Origin: Pseudodonghicola sp048268305
GTDB taxonomy: Bacteria > Pseudomonadota > Alphaproteobacteria > Rhodobacterales > Rhodobacteraceae
DNA: 64,000 bases
Assembly (NCBI RefSeq): GCF_048268305.1
Contig: NZ_JBLWVT010000002.1
Span: forward strand, 124,001 to 188,000
Reading direction: 5' to 3'
Below the pieces are notes generated by a model. It made no database searches. It was not told the DNA's origin and worked only from the letters and a program-made list of their open reading frames with translations. The first letter of the stretch is position 1, and the number at the start of each line of letters is the position of its first letter. Of the stretch, positions 40,570 to 49,200 are shown in pieces. Made by a program: the position numbers and the translations under genes.

Positions 40570-41997
40570 TCAAGCGTCGCTGGCGGTTGCGCGCAGGGCG
40601 CGTTGACGGCGCGGCACCGGGCGGGGGCGGACGTGGCTCTCGATCTCGTCATAGATGCGACCGACCACATCCTTGCCGGTGGCCTGTTCGATCCCCTCGA
40701 AGCCGGGGGAGGAGTTGACCTCGAGCACCTTGGGGCCGTCGTCGCTGCGCAGCAGGTCGACGCCGGCCATGTTCAGGCTGAAGGCGCGGGCGGCGCGCAC
40801 CGCCACGTCACGCTCCTCCTTGCTGATGCGGGTGACGCTGGCCTGACCGCCCTGATGCAGGTTCGAGCGGAAATCGCCCTCGGCCCCGGTGCGCTTCATC
40901 GCCGCGACCACCTTGCCGCCGATCACCAGACAGCGCACATCCTCGCCCGCCGCCTCCTTGACGAAGTGCTGGACCAGAAAGTTGGCGCGCAGGCCGCGGA
41001 AGGCCGAGATCACGGATTCGGCGGCCTTCTTGGTCTCGGCCAGCACCACGCCCTTGCCCTGGGTGCTTTCCAGCAGCTTGACGATCAACGGGGCGCCGCC
41101 GACCAGACCGATCAGGTTGCTGGTGTCCTTGGGCGAGGAGGCGAAGGCGGTGGCCGGCATGCCGATCTTGTGGCGCGCCAGCACCTGATGCGCGTGCAGC
41201 TTGTCGCGGCTGGCGGTGATGCCGGCCGAGCCGTTGACGCAATAGGTGCCGATGGTTTCGAACTGGCGGATCAGCGCGGTGCCGTATTGGGTGACCGAGG
41301 CGCCGATGCGCGGGATCACTGCGTCATAACGCGGCAGGCGCTTGCCGTCATAATGCACCTCGGGCGCCATCGCGTTGATCGCCATATAGCAGCGGGTGGT
41401 GTCGATCACCTCGACGGTATGGCCGCGCGCCTCGCCGACTTCGACCAGCCGGCGGGTGGAATAATTGTCCTCACGGCTGAGCACGGCGATCCGCAGGGCG
41501 CGTTTCGGCGCGCTTTGGCGCATCAGGGCGGAATGATAGACGTCGTAATTCAGCACCGGCTGCAGGTGCCGTTCGGTCGGCAGGATCGAGATATGATCGG
41601 TCAAGGCCTGCCGGCCCAGCAGCATGCGGCTGGCCATGCCGGCGCGGTTGGTCAGGGTGATCTCGATCGGCCATTTCCGGCCGGCGACCAGCAAGGGTGT
41701 GGTGATGACATAGCGCAGCTCGGATTCGCCGTTTGACGAGGTCACCTCGCGCCGGTCGGTGATCGGGGCGGAACAGGCGATTTCCAGATCGTCGCGGCCG
41801 GGAATCGGATGCACCGAAAACCGCACCTTGGGGGCGGAGGAGGGGCCGAAGAGCTCGATATCATAGGCATGCAGCGCCGAGGTCCGCGCGCCGGTGTCGA
41901 TCTTGGCGCTGATCGCCGGCAGACCGAGTGCGGGCAAGGCGATCCATTCCTCCCAGCCGAAAGTCAGCGGGAGGGGCGCGGCGGGGGAATCGATCAT
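40570..41997 (-). CDS. RimB-RimK fusion: retropepsin-like domain plus ATP-grasp glutamate ligase
   Basis: 475 residues. Residues about 10-155 are a RimB/PF05618-type domain, with the aspartic-protease-like motif DTGARTSALHA (D34-T35-G36). From about residue 165 a RimK-type ATP-grasp ligase follows (ALRIAVLSREDNYSTRRLVE, LIVKLLESTQGKGVVLAET, LEVNSSPGFEGIEQATG). RimK adds glutamates to the C-terminus of ribosomal protein S6 in E. coli; in Pseudomonas RimB modulates RimK. Here both are in one chain. The final 30 residues are arginine-rich. It is divergent from nothing; the MFS gene follows on the same strand further on. Confidence 0.85.
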   Translation of the reverse strand: MIDSPAAPLPLTFGWEEWIALPALGLPAISAKIDTGARTSALHAYDIELFGPSSAPKVRFSVHPIPGRDDLEIACSAPITDRREVTSSNGESELRYVITTPLLVAGRKWPIEITLTNRAGMASRMLLGRQALTDHISILPTERHLQPVLNYDVYHSALMRQSAPKRALRIAVLSREDNYSTRRLVEVGEARGHTVEVIDTTRCYMAINAMAPEVHYDGKRLPRYDAVIPRIGASVTQYGTALIRQFETIGTYCVNGSAGITASRDKLHAHQVLARHKIGMPATAFASSPKDTSNLIGLVGGAPLIVKLLESTQGKGVVLAETKKAAESVISAFRGLRANFLVQHFVKEAAGEDVRCLVIGGKVVAAMKRTGAEGDFRSNLHQGGQASVTRISKEERDVAVRAARAFSLNMAGVDLLRSDDGPKVLEVNSSPGFEGIEQATGKDVVGRIYDEIESHVRPRPVPRRQRALRATASDA

Positions 41998-42090
41998 GCT
42001 TGGGGATCCTGGGGCAGTCCTCTATGCCGGCCTCCCTAGCGGTTTGCCGCACCCGCGCAAGTGAATTTTCTGCAACTGCAAAATGACGGG

Positions 42091-43287
42091 TCAGCCCCGT
42101 CCGAGACCCAGATCGAGGCCGCGCGCCCTGGCCCGGGCGCGGCTGAGCCCGAGATGGACGAAGAACGCCGCCGCATAGCAGAGCGCGACCACCACGGTCA
42201 GCCCCGGCTTTCCGGCGCCACCATAGATCGCCAGCATCAGCGGCGTGCCGGTCATATTGCCCAGATTGCCCATCTGCGCCAATGCGCCATTGGCGAGCGC
42301 TCGGGTCTCGGCGGTGTCGTTGAGCTGGGGGATGGCGGCAAAGCTCGCCCCCTGGACCAAGCCGAGACAGGCGAAGAGCGCGATGGCGGGCAGGCCGCTG
42401 TCGGGGGCGAGCGGCAGGCTGAGCGCCAAGCAGAAGGCGAGGGCGAAGCCCAGCATCACCACCTTGATCGCCGGCCAGCGGCGCAGCAGGGCAACCCCCA
42501 GCGTCATCGAGACGGCGATCGCCGCCAGTGGCGCGAGTGTGGCGGTGAGGGTGGCGGCGCGCGCCGGCAGCAGTGGCGGCCAGACCGCCAGCAGCGCGAC
42601 GAAGGTCAGGGTATAGAACAGCCAGCCCCAGGCCGGCGCGGCGAGGAAGGGCGAGCGGTAGAGGTCGAGATGCCGCCTGAGAAGCCCGGCGAATGTCAGG
42701 GGCGGCTTGGTTCTCGGGATCGGCGTGTCGGCGGGGACGAGACGGAGCAGCAGCAGCGCCATCGCCGCCATCCAGATCGCATGCGCGGCGAAGAGCGCCT
42801 GCGGCCCATAGCGCTCGGCCACCGGCACGCCGATCAGCGCGGTGACGGCGAAGGCGACGCCGAAGAAGGTGCCCCAGAGGGTCAGCGCCGCCGAGCGGAT
42901 GCCATCGGGCGCCACCTGGGCGATCAGCGTCGGGGCGGCCACCACGATCGCCAGATGGCTGGCCCCCTCGGCCACCCGCAGGAGCAGCATCAGCGGCAAC
43001 GGCGGCAGCGCCGTCTGCGCCAGCGAGATTGCGCCGCCCGCCGCCAGGGCCCAGATCAGGGTGCGGCGAAACCCGATGCGCGCGACCAGCATGCCGGCCA
43101 CCAGCCCCAGTAGCACTCCCATCAGGCTGAGAAGCGAGACCAGGAACCCCAGCGCGGTGCCGGCCTGCGGATAGGCCTGACCGAGCTGTGGCAGGATCAC
43201 CGCCATCTTGGCGAATTGCCCCGCCGCGCCGAGGCCGGCGGCGTAAAGCGCGAGGATCGCGATCCAGGGGGACAGGGGGCGGGTCAT
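42091..43287 (-). CDS. Major facilitator superfamily transporter
   Basis: 398 residues with about twelve helices. The MFS loop between helices 2 and 3 appears as GMLVARIGFRRTLIWALAAGG, and VPVAERYGPQALF follows later. The frame extends far upstream, but the ATG at 43287 is the natural start for the first helix (PWIAILALYAAGLGAAGQFA). The substrate cannot be predicted. It is divergent from tgt. Confidence 0.83.
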   Translation of the reverse strand: MTRPLSPWIAILALYAAGLGAAGQFAKMAVILPQLGQAYPQAGTALGFLVSLLSLMGVLLGLVAGMLVARIGFRRTLIWALAAGGAISLAQTALPPLPLMLLLRVAEGASHLAIVVAAPTLIAQVAPDGIRSAALTLWGTFFGVAFAVTALIGVPVAERYGPQALFAAHAIWMAAMALLLLRLVPADTPIPRTKPPLTFAGLLRRHLDLYRSPFLAAPAWGWLFYTLTFVALLAVWPPLLPARAATLTATLAPLAAIAVSMTLGVALLRRWPAIKVVMLGFALAFCLALSLPLAPDSGLPAIALFACLGLVQGASFAAIPQLNDTAETRALANGALAQMGNLGNMTGTPLMLAIYGGAGKPGLTVVVALCYAAAFFVHLGLSRARARARGLDLGLGRG

Positions 43288-43419
43288 CGGTGCAGGGTTG
43301 GCGCGCCATGGGGCGGATTGCAAGGCGTCCGGTGCCGGTCGCGGCGCCGGGGCCTTGCCAGCGCGGCGCGTTTGCCGCAATACCGGCCGGATTGGCTCAG
43401 GACAAAGCGGGGGGTCGCG

Positions 43420-44550
43420 ATGACGACGAAATTCTCCTTCACGCTGAAGGCAACCGACGGCAAGGCGCGCACCGGCGTGATCGACACGCCGCGCGGTCAA
43501 ATCCGCACCCCTGCCTTCATGCCGGTGGGCACGGCCGCGACCGTCAAGGCGATGATGCCGGAAAGCGTGGCGGCGACCGGCGCCGACATCCTTCTGGGCA
43601 ATACCTATCACCTGATGCTGCGCCCCACCGCCGAGCGGATCGACCGGCTGGGTGGCCTGCACAAGTTCATGAACTGGCACAAGCCGATCCTGACCGACTC
43701 GGGCGGGTTCCAGGTGATGAGCCTGTCGGGTCTGCGCAAGCTGACCGAAGAGGGGGTGACCTTCAAATCCCATGTCGACGGCTCGAAACATCACCTGAGC
43801 CCGGAACGGTCGATGGAAATCCAGCGGCTCTTGGGGTCGGACATCGTGATGTGTTTCGATGAATGTCCCGCCTTGCCGGCCGACCGCGACCGCATCGCCG
43901 AGAGCATGCGGCTGTCGATGCGCTGGGCCGCGCGGTCGCGCGAAGCCTTCGGTGATCGGCCAGGATACGCGCTTTTCGGCATCCAGCAGGGCGGGCTTGA
44001 GCGCGACATGCGCGAGGAGAGCGCCGAGGCGCTGAAGGCGATCGGCTTCGAGGGCTATGCCATCGGCGGGCTCGCCGTGGGCGAGGGGCAGGAGGCGATG
44101 TTCGGCTGTCTCGACTACGCCCCCGACATGCTGCCCGAGGACAAGCCGCGCTATCTGATGGGGGTGGGCAAGCCTGACGACATCGTGGGCGCGGTGAAGC
44201 GCGGCGTCGACATGATGGACTGCGTGCTGCCGTCGCGGTCGGGCCGGACCGGGCAGGTTTTCACCCGTCATGGGGTTTTGAACATCAAGAACGCACGGCA
44301 TCAGGATGATCCGCGTCCGCTGGACGAACAGTGCGGCTGTCCCGCCTGCCGCAACTATTCGCGCGCCTATCTGCACCATGTGTTCCGCAGTCAGGAGATC
44401 ATCTCCTCGATGCTGCTGACCTGGCACAACCTGCATTACTTCCAGGATCTGATGCAGGGCATGCGCGACGCCATCGCCGAGGGCCGTTTCGACGCCTGGG
44501 AGGCCGAGTTCCATGCCCGGCGGGCCGAGGGCGATATCGCGCCGCTGTGA
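43420..44550 (+). CDS. tgt: tRNA-guanine transglycosylase
   Basis: 376 residues. It exchanges guanine 34 of GUN-anticodon tRNAs for preQ1 in queuosine synthesis. Seen: PILTDSGGFQVMSL with the catalytic aspartate, MGVGKPDDIVGAVKRGVDMMDCVLPSRSGR with the nucleophile region, and the zinc site CGCPACRNYSRAYLHH. The tRNA-Asp genes in this window (anticodon GUC) would be substrates. A ribosome site is weak (GGGG before the ATG at 43420). Confidence 0.96.
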   Translation: MTTKFSFTLKATDGKARTGVIDTPRGQIRTPAFMPVGTAATVKAMMPESVAATGADILLGNTYHLMLRPTAERIDRLGGLHKFMNWHKPILTDSGGFQVMSLSGLRKLTEEGVTFKSHVDGSKHHLSPERSMEIQRLLGSDIVMCFDECPALPADRDRIAESMRLSMRWAARSREAFGDRPGYALFGIQQGGLERDMREESAEALKAIGFEGYAIGGLAVGEGQEAMFGCLDYAPDMLPEDKPRYLMGVGKPDDIVGAVKRGVDMMDCVLPSRSGRTGQVFTRHGVLNIKNARHQDDPRPLDEQCGCPACRNYSRAYLHHVFRSQEIISSMLLTWHNLHYFQDLMQGMRDAIAEGRFDAWEAEFHARRAEGDIAPL

Positions 44551-44659
44551 TCGTCTGACCTGCGCGTACATGCGCGCCGGGGCTTGCCGCGGCGCAGAAT
44601 GCGCTTAGCTTCCCTGTCGGACCCGCCTTGCCAGCGCGGGACGGAAAGGGAGTTTCCTC

Positions 44660-45748
44660 ATGTCGTACAAGCTTTTTTCGCCCTTCACCGCGGGCGATAT
44701 CTCGCTGAAGAACCGCGTCGTCATGGCGCCTTTGACCCGGAACCGGGCCGATGACGTGACCGGCGAGGTCAATGATCTCCACGTCGAATACTATCGCCAG
44801 CGTGCCACCGCCGGGCTGATCATCACCGAAGCCTCCCAGATCTCGCCGCAGGGCAAGGGCTATATCCAGACCCCCGGCATCTATACCGAGGCGCAGGCCG
44901 AGGCCTGGAAAAAGGTCACCGAGGCCGTGCACGAGGCGGGCGGCAAGATCGTCATCCAGCTCTGGCATGTCGGCCGCATCAGCCATACCTCGCTACAGCC
45001 CGACGGGCAGGCGCCGGTCGCGCCCTCGGCGATCCCGGCGGGGGTGAAGACCTTTACCCAGAACGGGTTCGAGGAAACCTCCGCCCCGCGCGCGCTGGCG
45101 ATCGAGGAATTGCCGGGCATCGTCGAGGATTACCGCAAGGCCGCGCGGCTGGCGATGATCGCCGGCTTTGACGGGGTCGAGGTGCATGGCGCCAATGGCT
45201 ATCTGCTGGATCAGTTCCTCAAGACCGGCGCCAACCATCGCGACGACGCCTATGGCGGGCCGGTCGAGAACCGCGCGCGGCTGCTGCTTGAAGTGCTGGA
45301 GGCTGTGACCGAGGAGATCGGCGGGGGCAAGGTCGGGTTGCGGCTGTCGCCGTTCAGCCCTGCCAATGGCGTATCCGATGCCGATCCGATGGCGACCTTC
45401 AGCTATGTGGTGCCGCAACTGAACCGCTTCGGTCTGGCCTATCTGCATATGGTCGAAGGCGCCACCGGCGGATCGCGCGAACTGGCCGCGGGCGAAAGCA
45501 TCACGGCGCTGCGCGCGATGTTCGAGGGGCCCTATATGGCCAACAACGGCTACGACCGGCAGATGGCGCTGGATGCGATCGAAACGGGTGCGGCCGATCT
45601 GGTGGCCTTCGGACGGCCGTTCATCTCCAACCCCGATCTGGTGGCGCGGCTGGAACAGGATGCGCCCTGGAACGAACTGGATCGCGCCACCCTTTACGGC
45701 GGCGGGGCAAAGGGGCTGATCGACTATCCGGCGCTCGAAGCGGTCTGA
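44660..45748 (+). CDS. Alkene reductase, Old Yellow Enzyme family
   Basis: 362 residues of the FMN-dependent OYE/NemA group: KNRVVMAPLTRNRADD, IQLWHVGRISHTSLQPDG with an FMN contact, and DGVEVHGANGYLLDQFLKTGANHRDDAYGG, whose His and Asn bind the substrate carbonyl or nitro group. Family members reduce alpha,beta-unsaturated carbonyls and nitro compounds with NAD(P)H. NemA or another OYE cannot be separated here. It is a single gene with a terminator downstream. Confidence 0.92.
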   Translation: MSYKLFSPFTAGDISLKNRVVMAPLTRNRADDVTGEVNDLHVEYYRQRATAGLIITEASQISPQGKGYIQTPGIYTEAQAEAWKKVTEAVHEAGGKIVIQLWHVGRISHTSLQPDGQAPVAPSAIPAGVKTFTQNGFEETSAPRALAIEELPGIVEDYRKAARLAMIAGFDGVEVHGANGYLLDQFLKTGANHRDDAYGGPVENRARLLLEVLEAVTEEIGGGKVGLRLSPFSPANGVSDADPMATFSYVVPQLNRFGLAYLHMVEGATGGSRELAAGESITALRAMFEGPYMANNGYDRQMALDAIETGAADLVAFGRPFISNPDLVARLEQDAPWNELDRATLYGGGAKGLIDYPALEAV

Positions 45749-45761
45749 CCGAAGCTTGTGT

Positions 45762-45801
45762 CGGCCGGGAGGAACGGTCTGCCGCCTCCCGGCCGGGTTT
45801 T
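45762..45801 (+). terminator. Terminator of the alkene reductase gene
   Basis: Perfect 11-base stem CGGCCGGGAGG / CCTCCCGGCCG with a 12-base loop, followed by GGTTTT. Confidence 0.75.
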
Positions 45802-45878
45802 CCACAACAAAAGGTCAAATGCTCTCTTGCGGCCCCGTCGCACCCGCGCCATGCTGGCCGACGCCTGAAACGGGCGAG

Positions 45879-45910
45879 GTTGAAATGGAGAGGGCGACGC
45901 CCCACGTAAC
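45879..45910 (+). promoter_or_regulatory. Candidate RpoH (sigma-32) promoter of lon
   Basis: GTTGAAA (45879-45885), then 14 bases, then CCCCACGTAAC (45900-45910). This is close to the sigma-32 pattern CTTGAAA-N11-16-CCCAT. A start near 45915 would leave about 70 bases of leader before the lon ATG at 45987. lon is heat-shock-induced in E. coli, and rpoH is in this window. Confidence 0.6.
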
Positions 45911-45986
45911 AACTCGATGACAGGAGATGGCCGAGCGCCGCCTCGAAGAGGGGCCAGTGCCATCTTGCCAAAGCCAAGGAACGCAT

Positions 45987-48401
45987 ATGCAAGAGCCTCT
46001 CAACTCCTCCTACCCGGTCCTGCCGCTGCGCGATATCGTGGTTTTCCCCCACATGATCGTGCCGCTGTTTGTGGGTCGGGAAAAATCCGTCCGGGCGCTG
46101 GAAGAGGTTATGGCGGACGACAAGCAGATTCTGCTGTCCAGCCAGATCGACCCCGCCGTAGACGATCCCGATGTCGATGGCATCTATATGACCGGCGTGC
46201 TGGCCAATGTGCTGCAGTTGCTGAAACTGCCCGATGGCACCGTCAAGGTGCTGGTCGAAGGCCAGGCGCGGGTCCGCATCACCGAATTTCTGCCCAATGA
46301 GTCCTTCTTCGAGGCGCGGGCTGAATATCTGACCGAAATCCCGGGCGATGTCACCACCACCGAAGCGCTGCTGCGCACGGTGGAGGATGAATTCGAACGC
46401 TATGCCAAGGTGCGCAAGAACATCCCCGAGGAAGCTCTCGCCGCCGTCAGCGAAAGCACCGATCCCGCCAAGCTCGCCGATCTGATCGCGGGCCATCTGG
46501 GCATCGACGTGTCGCGCAAGCAGGAGCTTCTGGAAACCCTCTCGATCTCCGAGCGGCTGGAAAAGGTCTATGGTCTGATGCAGGGCGAAATGTCCGTTCT
46601 GCAGGTCGAGAAGAAGATCAAGACCCGGGTCAAGTCGCAGATGGAGAAGACCCAGCGCGAATATTATCTGAATGAGCAGATGAAGGCCATTCAGAAGGAG
46701 CTGGGCGATGGCGACGAGGGCGAGGGCGAGATTGCCGAGCTTGAGGCCCGCATCGCCGAGACCAAGCTTTCGAACGAGGCCAGGGAAAAGGCCGAGGCCG
46801 AGCTGAAGAAGCTGAAACACATGTCGCCCATGTCGGCCGAGGCCACCGTGGTGCGCAACTATCTCGACTGGATGCTGTCGATCCCCTGGGGGGTGAAGTC
46901 CCGGGTCAAGAAGGATCTGACCCGCGCCGAGGAGATCCTCGATCATGACCACTATGGCCTCGAGAAGGTCAAGGAACGGATCGTCGAATATCTCGCGGTG
47001 CAGCAGCGCTCGAAAAAGCTGAAGGGGCCGATCATGTGCCTCGTCGGCCCTCCGGGCGTCGGCAAGACCTCGCTGGGTAAATCGGTCGCCAAGGCCACGG
47101 GGCGCGAATTCATTCGCATCTCGCTGGGTGGCGTGCGTGACGAGAGCGAGATCCGCGGTCACCGTCGGACCTATATCGGCTCGATGCCCGGCAAGATCAT
47201 CCAGGCGCTGAAGAAGGCGAAGACCACCAACCCGCTGATCCTGCTCGACGAGATCGACAAGATGGGCCAGGATTTCCGTGGCGATCCCGCTTCGGCCATG
47301 CTGGAGGTGCTCGATCCGGAACAGAACTCCACCTTCGTGGACCACTATCTCGAGGTCGAATACGACCTGAGCGACGTGATGTTCCTGACCACGGCGAACT
47401 CCTACAACATGCCGGGGCCGCTTCTCGACCGGATGGAGATCATCCCGCTCTCGGGCTATACCGAGGACGAAAAGCGCGAGATCGCCAAGCAGCACCTGTT
47501 GCCGAAGCAGATCAAGAACCATGGGCTCAAACCCCAGGAGTTCTCGATGACCGATGATGCGCTGACCGCCATCATCCGCTTCTATACCCGTGAGGCCGGG
47601 GTGCGGAGCCTGGAGCGCGAGATCGCCAAGGTCTGCCGCAAGGCGCTGACCAAGCTCGTCAAGAAAGAGGTGGCGAACGTTACCGTGACCGCCGACAATA
47701 TTGACGATTACCTGGGCGTGAAGAAGTTCCGCTATGGTCTGGCCGAGAAGGAAGACCAGATCGGCGTCGTTACCGGGCTGGCCTGGACCAGCGTCGGCGG
47801 CGAGCTTCTGAGCATCGAGGCGCTGCGTCTGCCGGGCAAGGGCCGGATGAAGACCACCGGGAAACTGGGCGAGGTGATGAAGGAATCGATCGACGCGGCC
47901 TCGAGCTACGTGCGTTCCATCGCACCGCAGCTTGGCGTCAAGCCGACCAGTTTCGACAAGTGGGACATCCACGTTCACGTCCCCGATGGCGCGACGCCGA
48001 AGGATGGGCCCTCGGCCGGTCTGGCGATGGTCACGGCCATTGTCTCGGTGCTGACGCAGATCCCGGTGCGCAAGGATATCGCCATGACTGGCGAGGTCAC
48101 CCTGCGCGGCAATGCCACCGCCATCGGCGGGCTGAAGGAGAAACTGCTGGCCGCGCTGCGTGGCGGCATCAAGACGGTGCTGATTCCGGAAGAGAATGAA
48201 AAGGATCTGCCGGAAATCCCCGACAACGTGAAGCAGGGGCTGGAGATCATCCCGGTCACCCACGTGTCGGAGGTGCTCAAGCACGCCCTGGTGCGTCAGC
48301 CGGAGCCGATCGAATGGAACGAGGCGGCCGAGGAAGAGGCCGCAGCCGCCCGTGCCAAGATGACGACGGCGGAAGAAAATTCCGGCGCCACCGCGCACTA
48401 A
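45987..48401 (+). CDS. lon: ATP-dependent protease Lon
   Basis: 804 residues. N-terminal LAN domain (YPVLPLRDIVVFPHMIVPLF), central AAA+ domain with Walker A GPPGVGKT (354-361) and the sensor/Walker B ILLDEIDKMG, and the C-terminal protease domain with catalytic S676 (DGPSAG) and K719. It degrades misfolded and regulatory proteins in the cytoplasm. The start is ATG 45987 with AAGGAA upstream. The last 20 residues are acidic and alanine-rich. It is followed by an HU-like gene, as lon-hupB in E. coli. Confidence 0.97.
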   Translation: MQEPLNSSYPVLPLRDIVVFPHMIVPLFVGREKSVRALEEVMADDKQILLSSQIDPAVDDPDVDGIYMTGVLANVLQLLKLPDGTVKVLVEGQARVRITEFLPNESFFEARAEYLTEIPGDVTTTEALLRTVEDEFERYAKVRKNIPEEALAAVSESTDPAKLADLIAGHLGIDVSRKQELLETLSISERLEKVYGLMQGEMSVLQVEKKIKTRVKSQMEKTQREYYLNEQMKAIQKELGDGDEGEGEIAELEARIAETKLSNEAREKAEAELKKLKHMSPMSAEATVVRNYLDWMLSIPWGVKSRVKKDLTRAEEILDHDHYGLEKVKERIVEYLAVQQRSKKLKGPIMCLVGPPGVGKTSLGKSVAKATGREFIRISLGGVRDESEIRGHRRTYIGSMPGKIIQALKKAKTTNPLILLDEIDKMGQDFRGDPASAMLEVLDPEQNSTFVDHYLEVEYDLSDVMFLTTANSYNMPGPLLDRMEIIPLSGYTEDEKREIAKQHLLPKQIKNHGLKPQEFSMTDDALTAIIRFYTREAGVRSLEREIAKVCRKALTKLVKKEVANVTVTADNIDDYLGVKKFRYGLAEKEDQIGVVTGLAWTSVGGELLSIEALRLPGKGRMKTTGKLGEVMKESIDAASSYVRSIAPQLGVKPTSFDKWDIHVHVPDGATPKDGPSAGLAMVTAIVSVLTQIPVRKDIAMTGEVTLRGNATAIGGLKEKLLAALRGGIKTVLIPEENEKDLPEIPDNVKQGLEIIPVTHVSEVLKHALVRQPEPIEWNEAAEEEAAAARAKMTTAEENSGATAH

Positions 48402-48428
48402 GCCGGAACGACATGCTAGCGTTCATCA

Positions 48429-48453
48429 GGCGGGCCCTCGGGCCCGCCTTTTT
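48429..48453 (+). terminator. Rho-independent terminator of lon
   Basis: GGCGGGCCC and GGGCCCGCC separated by TC, followed by five T, 28 bases after the stop. The inner pairs will open to form a loop. Confidence 0.85.
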
Positions 48454-48547
48454 CATGTGCGTGGGAGAACGGCGGCTGGTGTTCGCTGTGGGCGAGGGCT
48501 AGACTCGCGTATAAGGCAAACAGCAGCTCATCAGACGGGGGGCAGGC

Positions 48548-48946
48548 ATGGAAGAGACCAAGCAGACGATCAAGAAAAAGAAGGGAAAGGCCGGAGGCGA
48601 GACCCGCGCCGGTGGCGGTGCCGAGATGCCGGCAGGGCCGAAGCTTAAGGTGGCGAAAGCGCAGGGAGCGGCCGAGACCGATCTGCGGATGAAGGAGTTG
48701 CTCGACCGCGTGGTGGAGCGGACCCAGGCGAAGAAGGCCGATGCCAAGCCGGTGATCGAGGCGATGCTTGCCCTGCTGGGGGAAACCCTGGCCGAAGGGC
48801 GGGGCTTCAACCTGGCACCGCTCGGCAAGCTCAGCATCAACCGTACGGCCGAAAAGGGGCCGAACCGGGTAGTGGTGGCCAAGCTGCGCCAGAAACTGAC
48901 CCCGGGAACCCAGGACACCGAGGACAGCGACGGCGCGCCGGACTGA
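48548..48946 (+). CDS. HU-like DNA-binding protein with basic N-terminal extension
   Basis: 132 residues. The first ~45 residues are basic and low complexity (TIKKKKGKAG, then repeats of A, G and K). The remainder resembles HU/IHF subunits: LLDRVVERTQAKKADAKPVI, EAMLALLGETLAEGRGFNL, PLGKLSINR, then RVVVAKLRQKL. The strand-arm signature GRNPKTG of true HU is not evident, so a divergent HU is the best reading. Its place after lon matches the lon-hupB order of E. coli. Weak ribosome-binding sequence (GGGGGGC). Confidence 0.65.
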   Translation: MEETKQTIKKKKGKAGGETRAGGGAEMPAGPKLKVAKAQGAAETDLRMKELLDRVVERTQAKKADAKPVIEAMLALLGETLAEGRGFNLAPLGKLSINRTAEKGPNRVVVAKLRQKLTPGTQDTEDSDGAPD

Positions 48947-48961
48947 GACGCCGATTTGGCA

Positions 48962-48990
48962 GTGGGCAGGGGATGAATTTTCCTGCCCAC
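48962..48990. repeat. Inverted repeat after the HU-like gene
   Basis: GTGGGCAGG and CCTGCCCAC, a perfect 9-base stem with an 11-base loop. No T-run follows, so it is only possibly a terminator. Confidence 0.4.
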
Positions 48991-49008
48991 AAACTTGCGA
49001 ATTGGGGG

Positions 49009-49035
49009 TTGCGCCCTCGGGAAAGCTTGTATAAA
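49009..49035 (+). promoter_or_regulatory. Candidate promoter of tRNA-Val
   Basis: TTGCGC (49009-49014) and TGTATAAAT with TATAAA at 49030-49035, 15 bases apart, about 12 bases before the tRNA. The spacing is short but the extended TG is present. Confidence 0.45.
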
Positions 49036-49047
49036 TCCCACTCGCAC

Positions 49048-49122
49048 GGGTGATTAGCTCAGTGGTAGAGCGCTTCGTTCACATCGAAGATGTCAGGAGT
49101 TCAAATCTCTTATCACCCACCA
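49048..49122 (+). tRNA. tRNA-Val (anticodon CAC)
   Basis: 75 bases with encoded CCA. Acceptor stem GGGTGAT / ATCACCC, D arm GCTC...GAGC, anticodon stem CTTCG / CGAAG around loop TTCACAT, giving anticodon CAC for GTG codons, and T arm AGGAG-TTCAAAT-CTCTT. All stems close, with one G-T pair in the T stem. Confidence 0.95.
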
Positions 49123-49200
49123 TTTTCCCACTGAATTGCGATGCTCGGGCTTGAGATGGCCCTTGAGCGACAGTTCGGGAAACTAGCCGAAAGTTCCAAT

